Below, piece by piece: positions 13,601 through 24,368 of a stretch of DNA of 64,000 nucleotides. Position 1 is the first letter of the stretch. Every line of letters begins with the position of its first letter. Made by a program: the position numbers and the translations under genes. Origin of the DNA: Vitis vinifera (taxonomy: Eukaryota > Streptophyta > Magnoliopsida > Vitales > Vitaceae); contig NC_081813.1 in assembly GCF_030704535.1 (NCBI RefSeq), positions 2,628,001 to 2,692,000 of the forward strand. The letters run 5' to 3'. The notes beneath the pieces were generated by a model. That model had not been told where the DNA came from. It was given only the letters and a program-made list of their open reading frames with translations, and searched no databases.

Positions 13601-16119
13601 AACTTGTGACAATGCTGATTGCATTTACAATGCTCTAACTAGCTGTGATATTGTTGTAAATCAACCTAATTAATGAAGGTGGTATGGCATTGGACTCAAT
13701 GAACCCCCGCCTTAGTTACTCTGAGGTCAATAGAATCACTGGCAACTTCAAAAAGCTGCTTGACCAAGGAGAATCAGCAGAAGTTTACCTTGGCCATTTA
13801 AGTGATGGCACTGAAGTTGCAGTCAAGATGCTGACACCTTCATCAGTTCTAGTGTTTAAGCAATTCAAGACTGAGGCAAGCTTCTCTGTACTTGCATTCA
13901 AGTGATTCTAATTTTGAACTGGCTATAGCTAGTGTTCAGCTACGTAGCTAGACACAAGCAAAAAGAAAAGTCAATTTCAATGTCGTTGGTTGTGTTGATT
14001 TGAATGACAGGCTCGGCTGTTGACAAGAATTCATCATAAAAACTTGGTTTCTCTAATTGGATACTGTGATGAAGGTTCAAGGATGGTGCTCATTTACGAG
14101 CATATGGCTAAGGGGAACTTAAAAGAGTATTTATCAGGTACCTAGTTGTATTGTAGCACCGAATGAGATTTCTGGTTAATGTGGTTATTTTAATTCCTTC
14201 CATACCCCGTTAAAATTTGGTTTGTTAGAAATAGATTGAGTTTCAGCATTCATGTCCAAAAGCCATGCATTTTGACAAAACTGCAGAATCGTTCTAAGAT
14301 AGTACCAAAATAACGGCTAAATTCAATATTTGAAACTATTATTATGCTACATTTTGATTATTTCTGTGGTATTTTCAAGTAAATGCAGAAGTCTAATAAA
14401 GATTTAACTTATCATGCATGCATGCAGGCAAAAAAGAAACTGTCTTGAGTTGGGAACAAAGGCTTCGAATAGCAATTAACACGGCACAAGGTTCACTAAT
14501 TAATGAGCAGATTAACTTAAAAAAAAAATTCTTATGCCTGTCTAGTTCCTTTTTCTACTATTTTTTCCTGAACTAAGTGAATTGGAATTTGAATTGTAGC
14601 TTTGGAATATTTACACGATGGTTGCAATCCGCCCATAATCCATAGAGATGTTAAAACTGAAAATATCTTATTGAATGAAAAAATTCAAGCCAAAGTTGCA
14701 GCTTTTGGGTGGTCTAGAAGTATGCCCTCTGAAGGTGGAAGCTATGTATCAACTGCAATTGTTGGCACACCGGGGTACATCGACCCCGAGTAAGTACCCT
14801 TTGTTATTTCACTGAAAGCCAATGCTATTAAATTGATGAGTATTGTAGAAAATCAATGAAGTGAAACTTATAACAGAATTTGTGTCATCTCAATTTGATT
14901 GGGCTTTAAGTCATCGTGGCTCTTAAGTATGAGTTGCTCTTTAAGAATTGATTGTTACTTCTTTTAACATACAAACAGCTAAGCAATCGAAAATTTTATC
15001 AGTACCTTTTCTTTTAGGACAAACTGAATTTCAGTTTTTTTATTTTTTAGTTTAAATCAACTGAGGTTGTTAGCATGTTTTTCATGTAGGTACGACAAAA
15101 CCTCAGTACCAAGTAAGAAAACTGATATTTATAGCTTTGGGATTGTTTTATTGGAGCTTATTTCGGGTCGACCTGCAATCATAAAGATCACAAAAGAGAG
15201 CCCATGTAACATAGCAGATTGGGTTCACCTAGTCACTGCAAAAGGTGATATAAAAATGATCGTAGATCCAAGGTTACAAGGAGAATTTGACCCCAATTCT
15301 GCCCAGAGAGCTGTAGAGACAGCAATGTATTGTGTCCCAGTCAGCTCCATAGATAGGCCAACCATGAGTTATGTAGTAGTGGAATTGAAAGAATGTCTGA
15401 AAATAGCCATCGCCCATGAAAGAACTGACAACGCAGAAGAGGACCAGGGTCCTGTTAGTATTGAAACTGTCCAGGCAAGAACTGACAATGTGGAAGAGGA
15501 TCATGATCCTTTTGGTAGTGAAACTGCCCATGAAAGAACTGATGATGCAGAAGAGGACCATGGTCCTCTTGCTGTTGAAGCTGTCCATGAAGTAACTGAC
15601 AATGCTAAAGAGGACCAGGGTCCTGTTGGTATCGAAGCTGCACATGAAAGAACTGTCAATGTGGAAGAGAACCATGGTCCTGTTGGTATTGAAGCTGCCT
15701 ATAAAAGAACTGATGATGCAGAAGAGGACCATGGTCCTGCTGCTATTCAAGCCACCCAAGAAAGAACCGACAATGTGGAAGAGAACCATGGTCCTGTTGG
15801 TATTGAAGCTGCCCATGAACGGATTGATGATGCAGAAGAGGACCGTGGTCCTGTTGCTATTGAAGCTACCCAAGAAAGAACTGACAATGTGGAAGAGAAC
15901 CATGATCCTGTTGGTATTGAAGCTGCCCATGAAAGAACTGAAAATGTGGAAGAGGACCAAGGTCCTCTTGGTATTAAATCTGCAATGGCTATCCAAGAAA
16001 GGTGGAGATATTTGCCAAAAAATTGGTGCATATATATTGTTGAGGACTGCTCAATTCATAGTGCCTTTATTTGGAAAAACACACATTTTTTTAAATTACA
16101 TGATTTTATAGAGTTCTGA
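4683..16119 (+). CDS. RLK-A: malectin-like/LRR receptor-like kinase, predicted pseudokinase with repeat tail
   Basis: Predicted plasma-membrane receptor of plant LRR-RLK subfamily I (the IOS1/FRK1-like group). Exons by splice signals and phase: 4683-4752, 10880-11429, 11568-12049, 12406-12544, 12702-12773, 12968-13039, 13128-13208, 13392-13564, 13679-13875, 14011-14137, 14428-14490, 14600-14789, 15090-16119. The sum is 3246 nt (1081 residues), open throughout. Order: signal peptide (1-23), malectin-like ectodomain (24-367), a segment with NWQGDPC (368-413), two 24-residue LRR exons plus a cap (414-488), a membrane span (about 515-540, containing one Glu), kinase (about 570-846), repeat tail (847-1036). 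The glycine loop is degraded (GESAEV). The VAVK lysine and HRD are kept, but DFG reads AFG (codon 14701-14703), so phosphotransfer is doubtful. The exon 9 donor is GC (13876). A LINE sits in intron 1. The family is secure; function as a kinase-dead receptor is inferred. Confidence 0.85.
5095..9920 (+). mobile_element. Decayed L1-type LINE inside RLK-A intron 1
   Basis: A plus-strand non-LTR element with many stops and frameshifts. Order of recognisable pieces: ORF1 with the plant-LINE motif [12 protein letters not shown] (about 5335-5375); endonuclease start ([12 protein letters not shown], about 6620) and later endonuclease part ([10 protein letters not shown], about 7030); the region before RT (about 7570-7860); RT with the catalytic-type motif [10 protein letters not shown] (about 8277-8306), its core shortened by deletion; and a C-terminal zinc-binding RT-associated region (about 9250-9640). 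It ends in a poly(A) run at 9909-9920. I could not define a target-site duplication, so the 5' limit is approximate. It is GC-richer than its surroundings. Confidence 0.85.
9921..10879 (+). other. Remaining 3' part of RLK-A intron 1
   Basis: Intron sequence between the LINE poly(A) and the exon 2 acceptor (TTTTGTAG ending at 10879). A minus-strand open frame at 9931-10221 has no recognised similarity and no splice context. Otherwise nothing is seen. Confidence 0.5.
15412..15981 (+). repeat. 57-bp coding minisatellite, ten units, in the RLK-A C-terminal tail
   Basis: Exactly 570 bp, ten 57-bp units each encoding 19 residues on the pattern AHERTDNxEEDxGPxGIEA. The array is in frame from just after the kinase C-lobe to the last 45 residues. 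Odd and even units alternate in the middle of the array ([13 protein letters not shown] versus [12 protein letters not shown]), indicating a 114-bp higher-order unit. Cassette 2 carries only one unit (18415-18471), so the array is an expansion specific to this copy. The peptide is acidic and probably disordered. Confidence 0.95.
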
Positions 16120-16433
16120 TTATCTACAGGATAACCTCACACCATCTCGTATGGTACAATCCTCTTCCTTTCAATTTTTTTAAATTAGTATGAAAAATTT
16201 TAGAAAATTGATTGTTTGCAAGAAGGCATTTGTTGTGTTTAAAGCGACAGGAAGTGCTTGTTTTCTTCATTTTGATTTATTTTTTCTTTTTCCTAGGAAG
16301 GTCTATCCAACAAGAATGAAGTCAAAACAGCCAGTAAATTATAAAAGTTCAAGGAGTATTTGATAACAAATAACAATGATTTTTCAATAGTTCTTGTTCC
16401 CACTTTTACATATATTATCTGTTTTGACATTAG

Positions 16434-18497
16434 TTTGGAGTTTCAATGGGAATCTGGATTTTTGTAGTACAAACTCATATGAGGAGGCCAAGGAAAAGGA
16501 GGAGAAGAATATTGTTGTTCCAGCAGTTGCATCAATTACTTCATTTGTAGTCCCATCAGGTGAGTTAGTTAACTTAGAAAATTCTGAAATGAGATGGCAA
16601 CATAGTTTACTCCTATTTGTTTTATGGGGCAATTTTAAGAGAAATCTTGATATACAGAAATGCTGATTACATGTACCATGATTTTACTCTGTAGACATTG
16701 TTGTCAAACCTAACGAGGATGATAAAACATTTGAGCCAAAGAACCAACACCTTACTTATTTTGAGGTTGAAAGAATCACTGACAATTTCCAAAAGGAGCT
16801 TGGAAGAGGAGCATCATCAATAGTTTATCATGGTCATTTAAGTAATGGCACTGAAGTTGCAGTCAAGAAGCTGTCACCTTCATCAATTCTAGGGTCAAAG
16901 CAATTCAAAACTGAGGTAAAACTTCTCTATACTTGCATTCAAGTTATTATGGATTTGAACTTGCTATAGTGCGGTTACTCATTACCAGACAAACAAAAAG
17001 GAAAATCAATTTGAATGTTGTGGGTGTTGATTTGAGTGACAGGCTCAGCTTTTGACACGAGTTCATCATAAAAACTTGGTTTCTCTATTTGGATACTGTG
17101 ATGAAGGTTCAAACATGGTGCTCATTTATGAGTATATGGCAAAGGGGAATGTAAAAGCATATTTATCAGGTAGGTAGTTGATTGTACCCCTGAATGAGAT
17201 TTGCTGTTAATGTGCCTTATTGAAATTTGATTAATCAGAATAGAATCAATTTAGACATTCATGTCTAAAAATCCCATATTTTGACTGAACCATGGAGTAG
17301 TTCTAAAGATAGTGCCAAAACTATGGATGAAATTATGATTTGAAACTACTATTCTGCTAAATTTTGATTATTTCTGTTATATTTTCAAGTAATTGCAAAA
17401 GTGCATGCAAAAAAAAAATGATTTATTATGTCATGCGTGCAGGTAAAACAGAAGCTGTCCTGAGTTGGGAACAAAGACTTCAAATAGCAATTGATGCAGC
17501 ACAAGGTTTGCCAATGAGCAGATAAAATAAAAATTTTCTTATAGTTGTGTGGTTCCTTTTTATGCCACTTTTCCTAAACTAAGTTAAAGTGGAATTTGAA
17601 TTGTAGCACTGGAATATTTACACAATGGTTGCAACCCACCCATAATCCATAGAGATATCAAAACTGAAAACATCCTATTGAATGAAAAATTGCAAGCGAA
17701 AGTGGCAGATTTTGGTTGGTCTAAAAGTATGCCTGCTGAAGGTGGAAGCTATGTATTAACTGCAATTGTTGGCACACCTGGCTACCTCGACCCTGAGTAA
17801 GTGCCCTTTATTACTTAAATGGATTGCTATGAGACTGATGGATGTCTTAGTAAATGAATAAAAGAATATTAATGCAACTGAAAACAGAGTCTCTATTGCC
17901 ATTTGAGTTCTGATTGACATTTTTGTTGGCTAGCATGCATTGATCCTTAAGAACTGACTGTCACTTCTTCCTACAAACAAGTACCTAAGGCTAATCAAAA
18001 TTTTATCATAAACTTCTCTTTCAGAACAAACTCAAGTTCTTTTCTTTATTCATTATCAAAATCAACTGAGGTTGTTAGTGTGTTTTTCATGTAGATATCA
18101 CAGAAGCTCAGTGCCAAATGAGAAAACCGATGTTTATAGCTTTGGGATTGTTTTGTTGGAGCTTATTTCAGGTAGGCCTGCAATCATAAAGATAACAAAA
18201 GAGAACCTATGTAACATAACAAATTGGGTCCACCACATCATTGCAAAAGGGGATATAAGAATGATTGTAGATCCAAGGTTACAAGGAGAATTTGAGACCA
18301 ATTCTGCCAGGAGAACTATAGAGACAGCAATGTCCTGTGTATCATTCAGCTCCACTGAGAGGCCTACTATGAGCGACATAGTAGTAGAATTAAGAGAATG
18401 TCTAAAAATAGCGATGGCCCATGAAAGAACTAACAATTTGGAAGAGGACCATGATTCTGCTGGTATTGAAGCTGCAATGACTGCTGAAGAAAGGTAG
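16434..18497 (+). CDS. Kinase cassette 2: receptor-kinase exons without ectodomain, kinase intact
   Basis: A second copy of RLK-A exons 8-13, with no signal peptide, malectin or LRR exons. The membrane-span exon equivalent (from 16434) is damaged: the frame is shifted against the ancestral splice phase and the hydrophobic run is broken. A strong donor (CAG, then GTGAGT) ends it at 16559. Kinase exons are clean: 16695-16915, 17043-17169, 17443-17505, 17607-17796, 18095-18497, totalling 1004 nt without a stop. Glycine loop [25 protein letters not shown] and DPE are all present. The exon equivalent to RLK-A exon 9 ends in an ordinary GT donor. The tail has a single 19-residue repeat and ends AEER. 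No in-frame ATG precedes the kinase, so it needs an upstream exon. RLK-A exon 8 fits in phase and would give 880 residues. Either a spliced alternative cassette or a decaying duplicate. Confidence 0.7.
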
Positions 18498-18820
18498 AAT
18501 AATATTTGTCAAAAATGGGTACATATAGTTTAGACTGCTCAATTCATGGTGCAAATCCTTCTTTCTTTGGTGCACTTTATTTGGAAAAACACTCTTTTGA
18601 AATTATATGATTTTGTAGAATTGTGATTATTTGTAGGATGACCTCTTTGTTTATCTCATGGTACAATCCTCTGCAAATATTTTGAAATATGAGGATTTTC
18701 AGAAACGAAGATTATTTGAAAAAATTTGAGATGTTTAAGTTTTGATTCAATTCTTCTTCTTCTTCTTATCCAATATGAATATGTGTTGGGACAGTAAGTA
18801 ATTATCTGCTTTCATGTTAG

Positions 18821-20621
18821 TTTGGACGGAAATCCGGATTTCCATAAGACAGACTCGTATGAGAAGGCTAAGGAGAAGGAGGAGGAGAAAAAGAATTTTG
18901 TTGGTCCAGCAGGTAGATCAATTACTTCAGTTTTAGACCCCTCTGGTGCATTAAACAACTTGGGAAGATCTAAAAAGAAATTGCCACATGGTATTTTCTT
19001 ATCTGTCTTGTGGAATTACTTTAAGAACAACTTGTGATACTGAAGTGCTGATTACATTTACTATGATCTTATCAGCTAAAGATATGAATAACTCCAAGGT
19101 TGCAAGAATCACTTATGAAATTGGATATGGAGCATCTGTGCCCGGTTTACCTTGGTCATTTTCGCAATCGTATTGAGTTGGCTGTCAAGAAGCTTTCAGC
19201 TTTAAATAGAGGATTCAGGAAATTTCAGACAGAGGCAAGCTTCTCTATAGTAGCATTCAAGTTATTCTGATTTTGAACTAGCTATTGTGCAGTTATACAT
19301 TGCTAGACGCAAACAAAAATTGAAACTTAATTTGAATATTGCTGGGTGTTGGTTTGGGTGACAGGCTGAGCTGTTGACAAGAGTTCACCATAAAAACTTG
19401 GTTTCTCCGCTTGGATACCATTTTGAAAGTTCAAGCATGACACTCATTTATGAGTATATGGGGCCGGGGAGCTTAAGAAAGTATTTATCAGGTATCCATT
19501 TCTCTAATACTCAATACAATCTGTAATTGTATATGTGAAACCAATTAATAACAAAGCTATGGCTTATATGAAGATGTGAAACCACTCTTCTGCTAATTCT
19601 GATTATTTTTGCAATATTTTTAATTACAGATATTATCAGGGTTTCCCTTTATAGCCCAAAACTGCAAAAACACAAAAAAGAAAAAAAAAATAATTCTCTT
19701 ATGCCATGAGTGCAGATGAAAATGAAGCTGTTTTGAGCTGGAAACAAAGAATTGGAATAGCACTTGATGTAGCGCAAGGTTAGATTGTGCTCTCAGATGA
19801 ATGGAGAAGTTTTCTTCTATACCTCTAGTTGTGTTTCATAAATTCTTTTCCTATACTAATTACCAGGGAATTTGAATTGTAGGACTGGAATATTTACATA
19901 ATGGTTGCAAGACACCCATAATCCAGAGAGACATTAAATCTGCAAACATCTTACTAAATGAAAAGAACGAAAAATTGCAAGCTAAAGTGGCAGATTTTGG
20001 GTTGTCTAGAAGTGTGCCTAATGAAGATCCTGCTTATTTATCAACTGTGGTCGTTGGCACATGCCATTACCTTGACCCCAAGTAAGTTTTCAAGGTTTAC
20101 TTCATTGGAATGCAATGTCGACTAACTGATGGATATAGAAATTCGATCAGTCACTAAACTAAAAATATTCTAATTGACTTTTAAAAATCAAATGAAATTC
20201 TAATTTTGGGAACTGAATTCAAGTTTACTTTTCAATAGTTCTTCACTTTTTTTTTTCTTCTTCCCATAGGTATTTCTTAACGGCAGGGTTGAGTGAGGAA
20301 AATGATGTCTATGGCTTTGGGATTGTTCTATTGGAGCTTATTTCAGGCCAACCTGCAGTGGCAAAGAGCAGCGTGGGCACAGTTCACCTACTCCAATGTG
20401 TTCCTCTCCTGCTTCTTGATACGGGGGAAATCACGGCTATTGTGGATCCAAGGTTAAATATTGAACGCTTTGACATCTATTCTGCCCGGAAGCTTGTAGG
20501 AACAGCAATGGCTTGTGTAAAATGTAACTCCCCGAAAAGGCCAATCATGAGTGATGTAGCAGACAAATTAAAACAGTGTATGAACTATTTAGCAAGAACA
20601 ATTGGGGATGCGGAAGAGTAG
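18821..20621 (+). pseudogene. Kinase cassette 3: degenerate receptor-kinase exons
   Basis: A third copy of exons 8-13. Pieces: membrane exon 18821-18990 with the hydrophobic segment lost; glycine-loop exon about 19076-19234, shortened and frameshifted by one base (open frame ends at 19176, homology resumes as VYLGHF one frame over); 19365-19491; 19716-19778; 19883-20091, where HRD reads QRD and an activation-segment insertion is present; and 20270-20621 ending in TAG. DFG is retained and DPE reads DPK. The glycine-loop exon ends with a GC donor at 19235. There is no repeat tail. The frameshift plus the altered HRD make it a likely pseudogene, though a spliced transcript is not excluded. Confidence 0.75.
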
Positions 20622-22700
20622 TATCTGCCTCAGCCTTTTTCACGCCGAGTCCGACATTCAATACCATCTTAAACAAGGATTCGATCAAGAACTCGGACAA
20701 GATTCTAAGCTAAGATGCTGAAACCGATGTGTCTCGAAACCCTTTGAGTCGATGATTGAGACTGCGACTTTCAACCATGTCTTAGAGTACTAATGATATA
20801 TGCCTTTAGTACTCCTTTTAGTTGTTTTCATATGAAAGGGAATTTGTCTTACATTTTTGGAATTGTAGTTGAAGCTATCAGGAACGTAAAGTCAGTGTAT
20901 GGAGTGAAGAGGAACTGGCAAGGTGATCCTTGTGCTCCAAAAAAGCACTTGTGGGATGGCCTTGAGTGCAGCTACAATGGTTACAATTCCCCCAGGATCA
21001 TCTCTCTGTGAGTTTTCTGCCCAGGAAAAACAAGCTAATGTGAATTATTGAATTTTCTTCTTAATGAATATCATTCTAATCTGTGTCTAGGGACCTGTCT
21101 TCAAGTGGGTTGTCCGGGAAAATAGACTCTTCACTGTCCAATCTCGAATCCTTACAGTACTTGTAAGTATAAAGTAATACAATGAAAATCAAATATAACA
21201 TCTGTGAACTCCATTTTTCAACACTTTAATTCTCTAACTGTACTAGTTATTTCATTATAGAGATTTATCAAACAACAGTCTAACTGGAGAAGTGCCAGAT
21301 TTTCTCAGCCAACTGCCTCTATTGAAGACCCTGTAAGTTAATGGTATTCATTTTTTCAACATAATGTAAGTATTTTTTTGGCAAACATATAAAGAAGGGG
21401 ACTGAATCCTATGTGGCTTTGCAGAAACTTATCAGGAAATGAATTCACAGGTTCAGTTCCATCACTTCTTATCCAAAGATCCAAAAATGGATCCCTCTCT
21501 TTGAGGTTTGCTTGACAAACCGACCAAATTCAAGTTTTAGACCATCTTGATTCAGTTGAATGTTGCTAAAATTTTCCATTTGGTGCTAGCGTGGATGGCA
21601 ATCCAAATCTTTGTGTAATGGCCTCATGCAACAACAAGAAGAGTGTCGTTATACCTGTAATTGCATCTATTGCTGTAGTTTTAGTGCTTCTGATCGCATT
21701 CCTCATCTTGTGGGGCTTAAAAAGAAGACGACAACAACGGCAAGGTATTGATATCTATTTAAGAAATGATTTTGGAATGATCATAAAAAAATGCTTGTTT
21801 AGTTATATAACAATTGTTTCATCTCTGTGCATAGCCCTTGAATCCAAAGCCAATTATGAAGAAGATGGAAGATTGGAGTCAAAGAATCTGCAATTTACAT
21901 ATTCTGAACTTGTAAACATAACCAACAACTTCCAAAAAGTACTTGGGAAAGGAGGATTTGGATCAGTTTATGGTGGCTACTTCAATGATGGCACTCAAGT
22001 TGCTGTGAAGATGCTATCAGAACAATCAGCTCAAGGGTTTAAGGAGTTCCGCTCAGAGGCAAGCGCATATCTTCATCATCTATGAAAAATTATAGGAAAT
22101 TTTCTAATTTGGCTTGGATCTGAGTAAACCCATTTGCATTACAGGCTCAGCTGTTGACAAAAGTTCATCATCGGAACTTGGCTCCCCTAATTGGATACTG
22201 TAATGAAGGACGATGCAAGGGGCTTGTATACTCAGGCTTGTATATGAGTATATGGCTAATGGAAACTTGCGAGAACATATATATCTATATATATATATGG
22301 ACTCTTACGAACCTTATAGACACGTTGCATCAATTCTGATTTTGTGATTTTGTATGTAATTATTCTGTTATAGGTGCAGGAAAGGACACTCCGGTCTTGA
22401 GTTGGGAACAAAGGCTTCAAATAGCAGTTGATATCAAGCATGAAACTTCTTTCTGAACATGGATTTTTCCTCATCTAAATAACTAACAGCAGTGGAAGAT
22501 GGAATTGCAGCATTTGAATATTTACATGAAGGTTGCAAGCCACCAATAATCCACAGAGATGTTAAGACTTCCAACATTTGCTTGGATGGAAAATTGCAAG
22601 CAAAAGTGGCTGATTTTGGGCTGTCCAGATTCATGCCATCAGAGAGTAGAACTATTGTATCAACTAAAGTTGCTGGCACACCCGGCTACCTCGATCCTGA

Positions 22701-23183
22701 GTAAGTCTTCTACAACAGTAACAATCTGGGTGTTGGATTGTGAAGTCTAAATTAATGTTTTTATGCTACACGAAGGCATTGAGAGTTGAGCTCCTACCAA
22801 GCTCGCAGGAATCAAGCTCCTTGTTGAGCTCGTGGGAATCGAGATCCTTACTAAGCTCACAGGAATTGAACTATCTGCTTAGCTTGTGGAGTTTAAGGGA
22901 GTGCATCCTTCGAATAATTTTTTTTATTTATTGAGTGATGAGTTTGCCCCTACAACTCCCTCAAGCCTGGAGCAGGCCCGAGCCTACCACTCCATTCTCA
23001 ATCAGTAGGCACCAAGAGCCTTGCCCGCCACGTGCCTCATGCACAAGCGGGGTGGCTCATAGCAGCCTGGCTCACAACGGCCCTCTTGAACAAACAATGA
23101 ACCCTAACGTGGAACGTGTCAAGGAACTATATTTAACCCTTTTATGAATTAGGGTTTTGTTTTAAAGAGAAAAATTGTGTGCA
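22701..23183. mobile_element. Insertion replacing intron 12 and part of exon 13 of RLK-B
   Basis: Sequence with no counterpart in the other receptor-kinase copies. It contains about four imperfect 27-bp units (22790-22890) built on AAGCTC/GAGCTC words and a GC-richer segment (22930-23120). A TGTTGGATTGTG stretch at 22730 could be an LTR start, but I find no matching end or target-site duplication. The origin as a transposon fragment is inferred. Confidence 0.4.
22787..22893 (+). repeat. About 27-bp imperfect tandem repeats
   Basis: Roughly four units each ending in a GAGCTC- or AAGCTC-like word followed by nnnnGGAAT, within the RLK-B insertion. Confidence 0.55.
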
Positions 23184-23554
23184 GGCCGTTGTAATTGAGA
23201 GAAGTGAGAGATTTCATACCAGGCCATGAGAACACACACTTTGTTGACTGGCTCAGTCCCAGGCTTGCAGGAGGGGAAATAAGAAGCATTGTAGACTCTA
23301 CGCTAAATGGAGATTTCAACCCAAACTCGGCCTGGAAACTTGTAGAGACAGCAATGGCATGTGTGCCCAGAAGCTCCATACAAAGGCCAACAATGAGTCA
23401 AGTGGTTGCGGACCTGAAGGAGTGTCTGCAGATGGAAATGCACCGCAACAAAAGTGCTTCACAGTCTAGAAAATATCAAGATACAGCATCAAGTGCTAAT
23501 TCCATTGATCTGTTTGCTGTTGACCTCGACGTCTCAATGCCTCATGCAAGATAG

Positions 23555-24368
23555 TGAAGTATATATGGACATTGGTCTCTGGAAAATTAAGATTGTTGAA
23601 AATTTTTCTGAAACATTTCTTGGGTTCTATCAATATTTGTACTTTTATTAAAATAGAAAATAGATTATTTTTAAAAACATCTTATTTTCGGTAATTTTTA
23701 CTTGTTTTCAATCAACTATTTTATAAAATAATTATATAAATATAGAAAATAATTAAAAATAAAATAATATAAATAAAATTTATTTAAAAATATATTTAAA
23801 AATTTTAAAAATTTTAAGTTTTCAAACAAACTTTTATTATATAAAATATCACATAATAGTTTTTAAAAACTTAAAAACTATTTTTAAAAACATTTCCCTC
23901 AAAAAATAAATTCAAATTTTTAGAATTGCAATTAGTAGAGGCCTCTAAAGTTGAATAAATAAATAATTTTTAAGGTAAATTAAAAAAAGCGCTCGCGTAT
24001 TTTTTTAAGATTAAGTTTTTTTAATTTCTTTTCATTAAAAAAAATAATAGAAAAGCTGACGTGGCAAGTTCGTAGATAGATGCGACATTTTCAAACATAT
24101 CACCTAAAAGTCAATACAAATGTATGCGTAATTATCAAATGTATTTTTCGGTCAACGAGAATAAAAGGTCAAAATTCTTATACAATTCTCAAAATTTTCT
24201 AGAAGTTTCTTTTTATTATTATTTTTTATTACTTTTTTTTTTTTTCAGTTTTTAACATTTTATTTTAACTTCAGATAAAATAATAATAATAATAATAATA
24301 AACAAACATATTTAAAGCCATCTGAAACCCGTTTCTCAACGGAGGTACTCGCAGACAAGAAGAACGAA
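23555..24368. other. RLK-B to MED6 intergenic region
   Basis: AT-rich DNA to about 24000, then a short stretch including CTGACGTGGCA (24056-24066) and an AATAAT repeat (24280-24300). The MED6 leader lies immediately before 24369. No gene is seen. The two genes are co-directional. Confidence 0.5.

Larger units (their letters stand above)
20869..23554 (+). pseudogene. RLK-B: 5'-truncated malectin/LRR receptor-kinase pseudogene
   Basis: Homology begins at the exon with NWQGDPC (20869-21007). It continues with LRR exons 21091-21162 and 21261-21332, cap 21425-21505, a good membrane-span exon 21590-21744, and a glycine-loop exon 21835-22058 (GKGGFGSV, VAVKML, GC donor). The malectin exons and signal peptide are absent. 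The next exon (from 22145) carries a 14-nt duplication (GGCTTGTATA repeated near 22224-22245) that shifts frame, then a TA run. The following short exon (about 22374-22431) has lost its splice donor. The HRD/DFG exon 22511-22700 is intact. Inserted DNA (22701-23183) replaced the first part of the last exon, whose end survives to the TAG at 23554. Not expected to give a functional receptor. Confidence 0.8.

Noticed and set aside
15412-15981. Regular repeats that could suggest a CRISPR-like array
   Set aside because: Units are contiguous with no unique spacers, all 57 bp and in frame with the kinase. It is a coding minisatellite in a plant genome.
15274-15996. A 240-residue open frame on the minus strand with regular repeats
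   Set aside because: It is the antisense of the RLK-A exon 13 minisatellite. The periodic peptide follows from the 57-bp unit, and there is no independent splice or start context.
16394-16666. An apparent N-terminal hydrophobic start ([14 protein letters not shown]) for cassette 2
   Set aside because: The first codon is TTG, not ATG, a stop lies two codons upstream, and the region corresponds to intron 7 of RLK-A. It is not a true start or signal peptide, although the downstream exon could still be spliced in phase.
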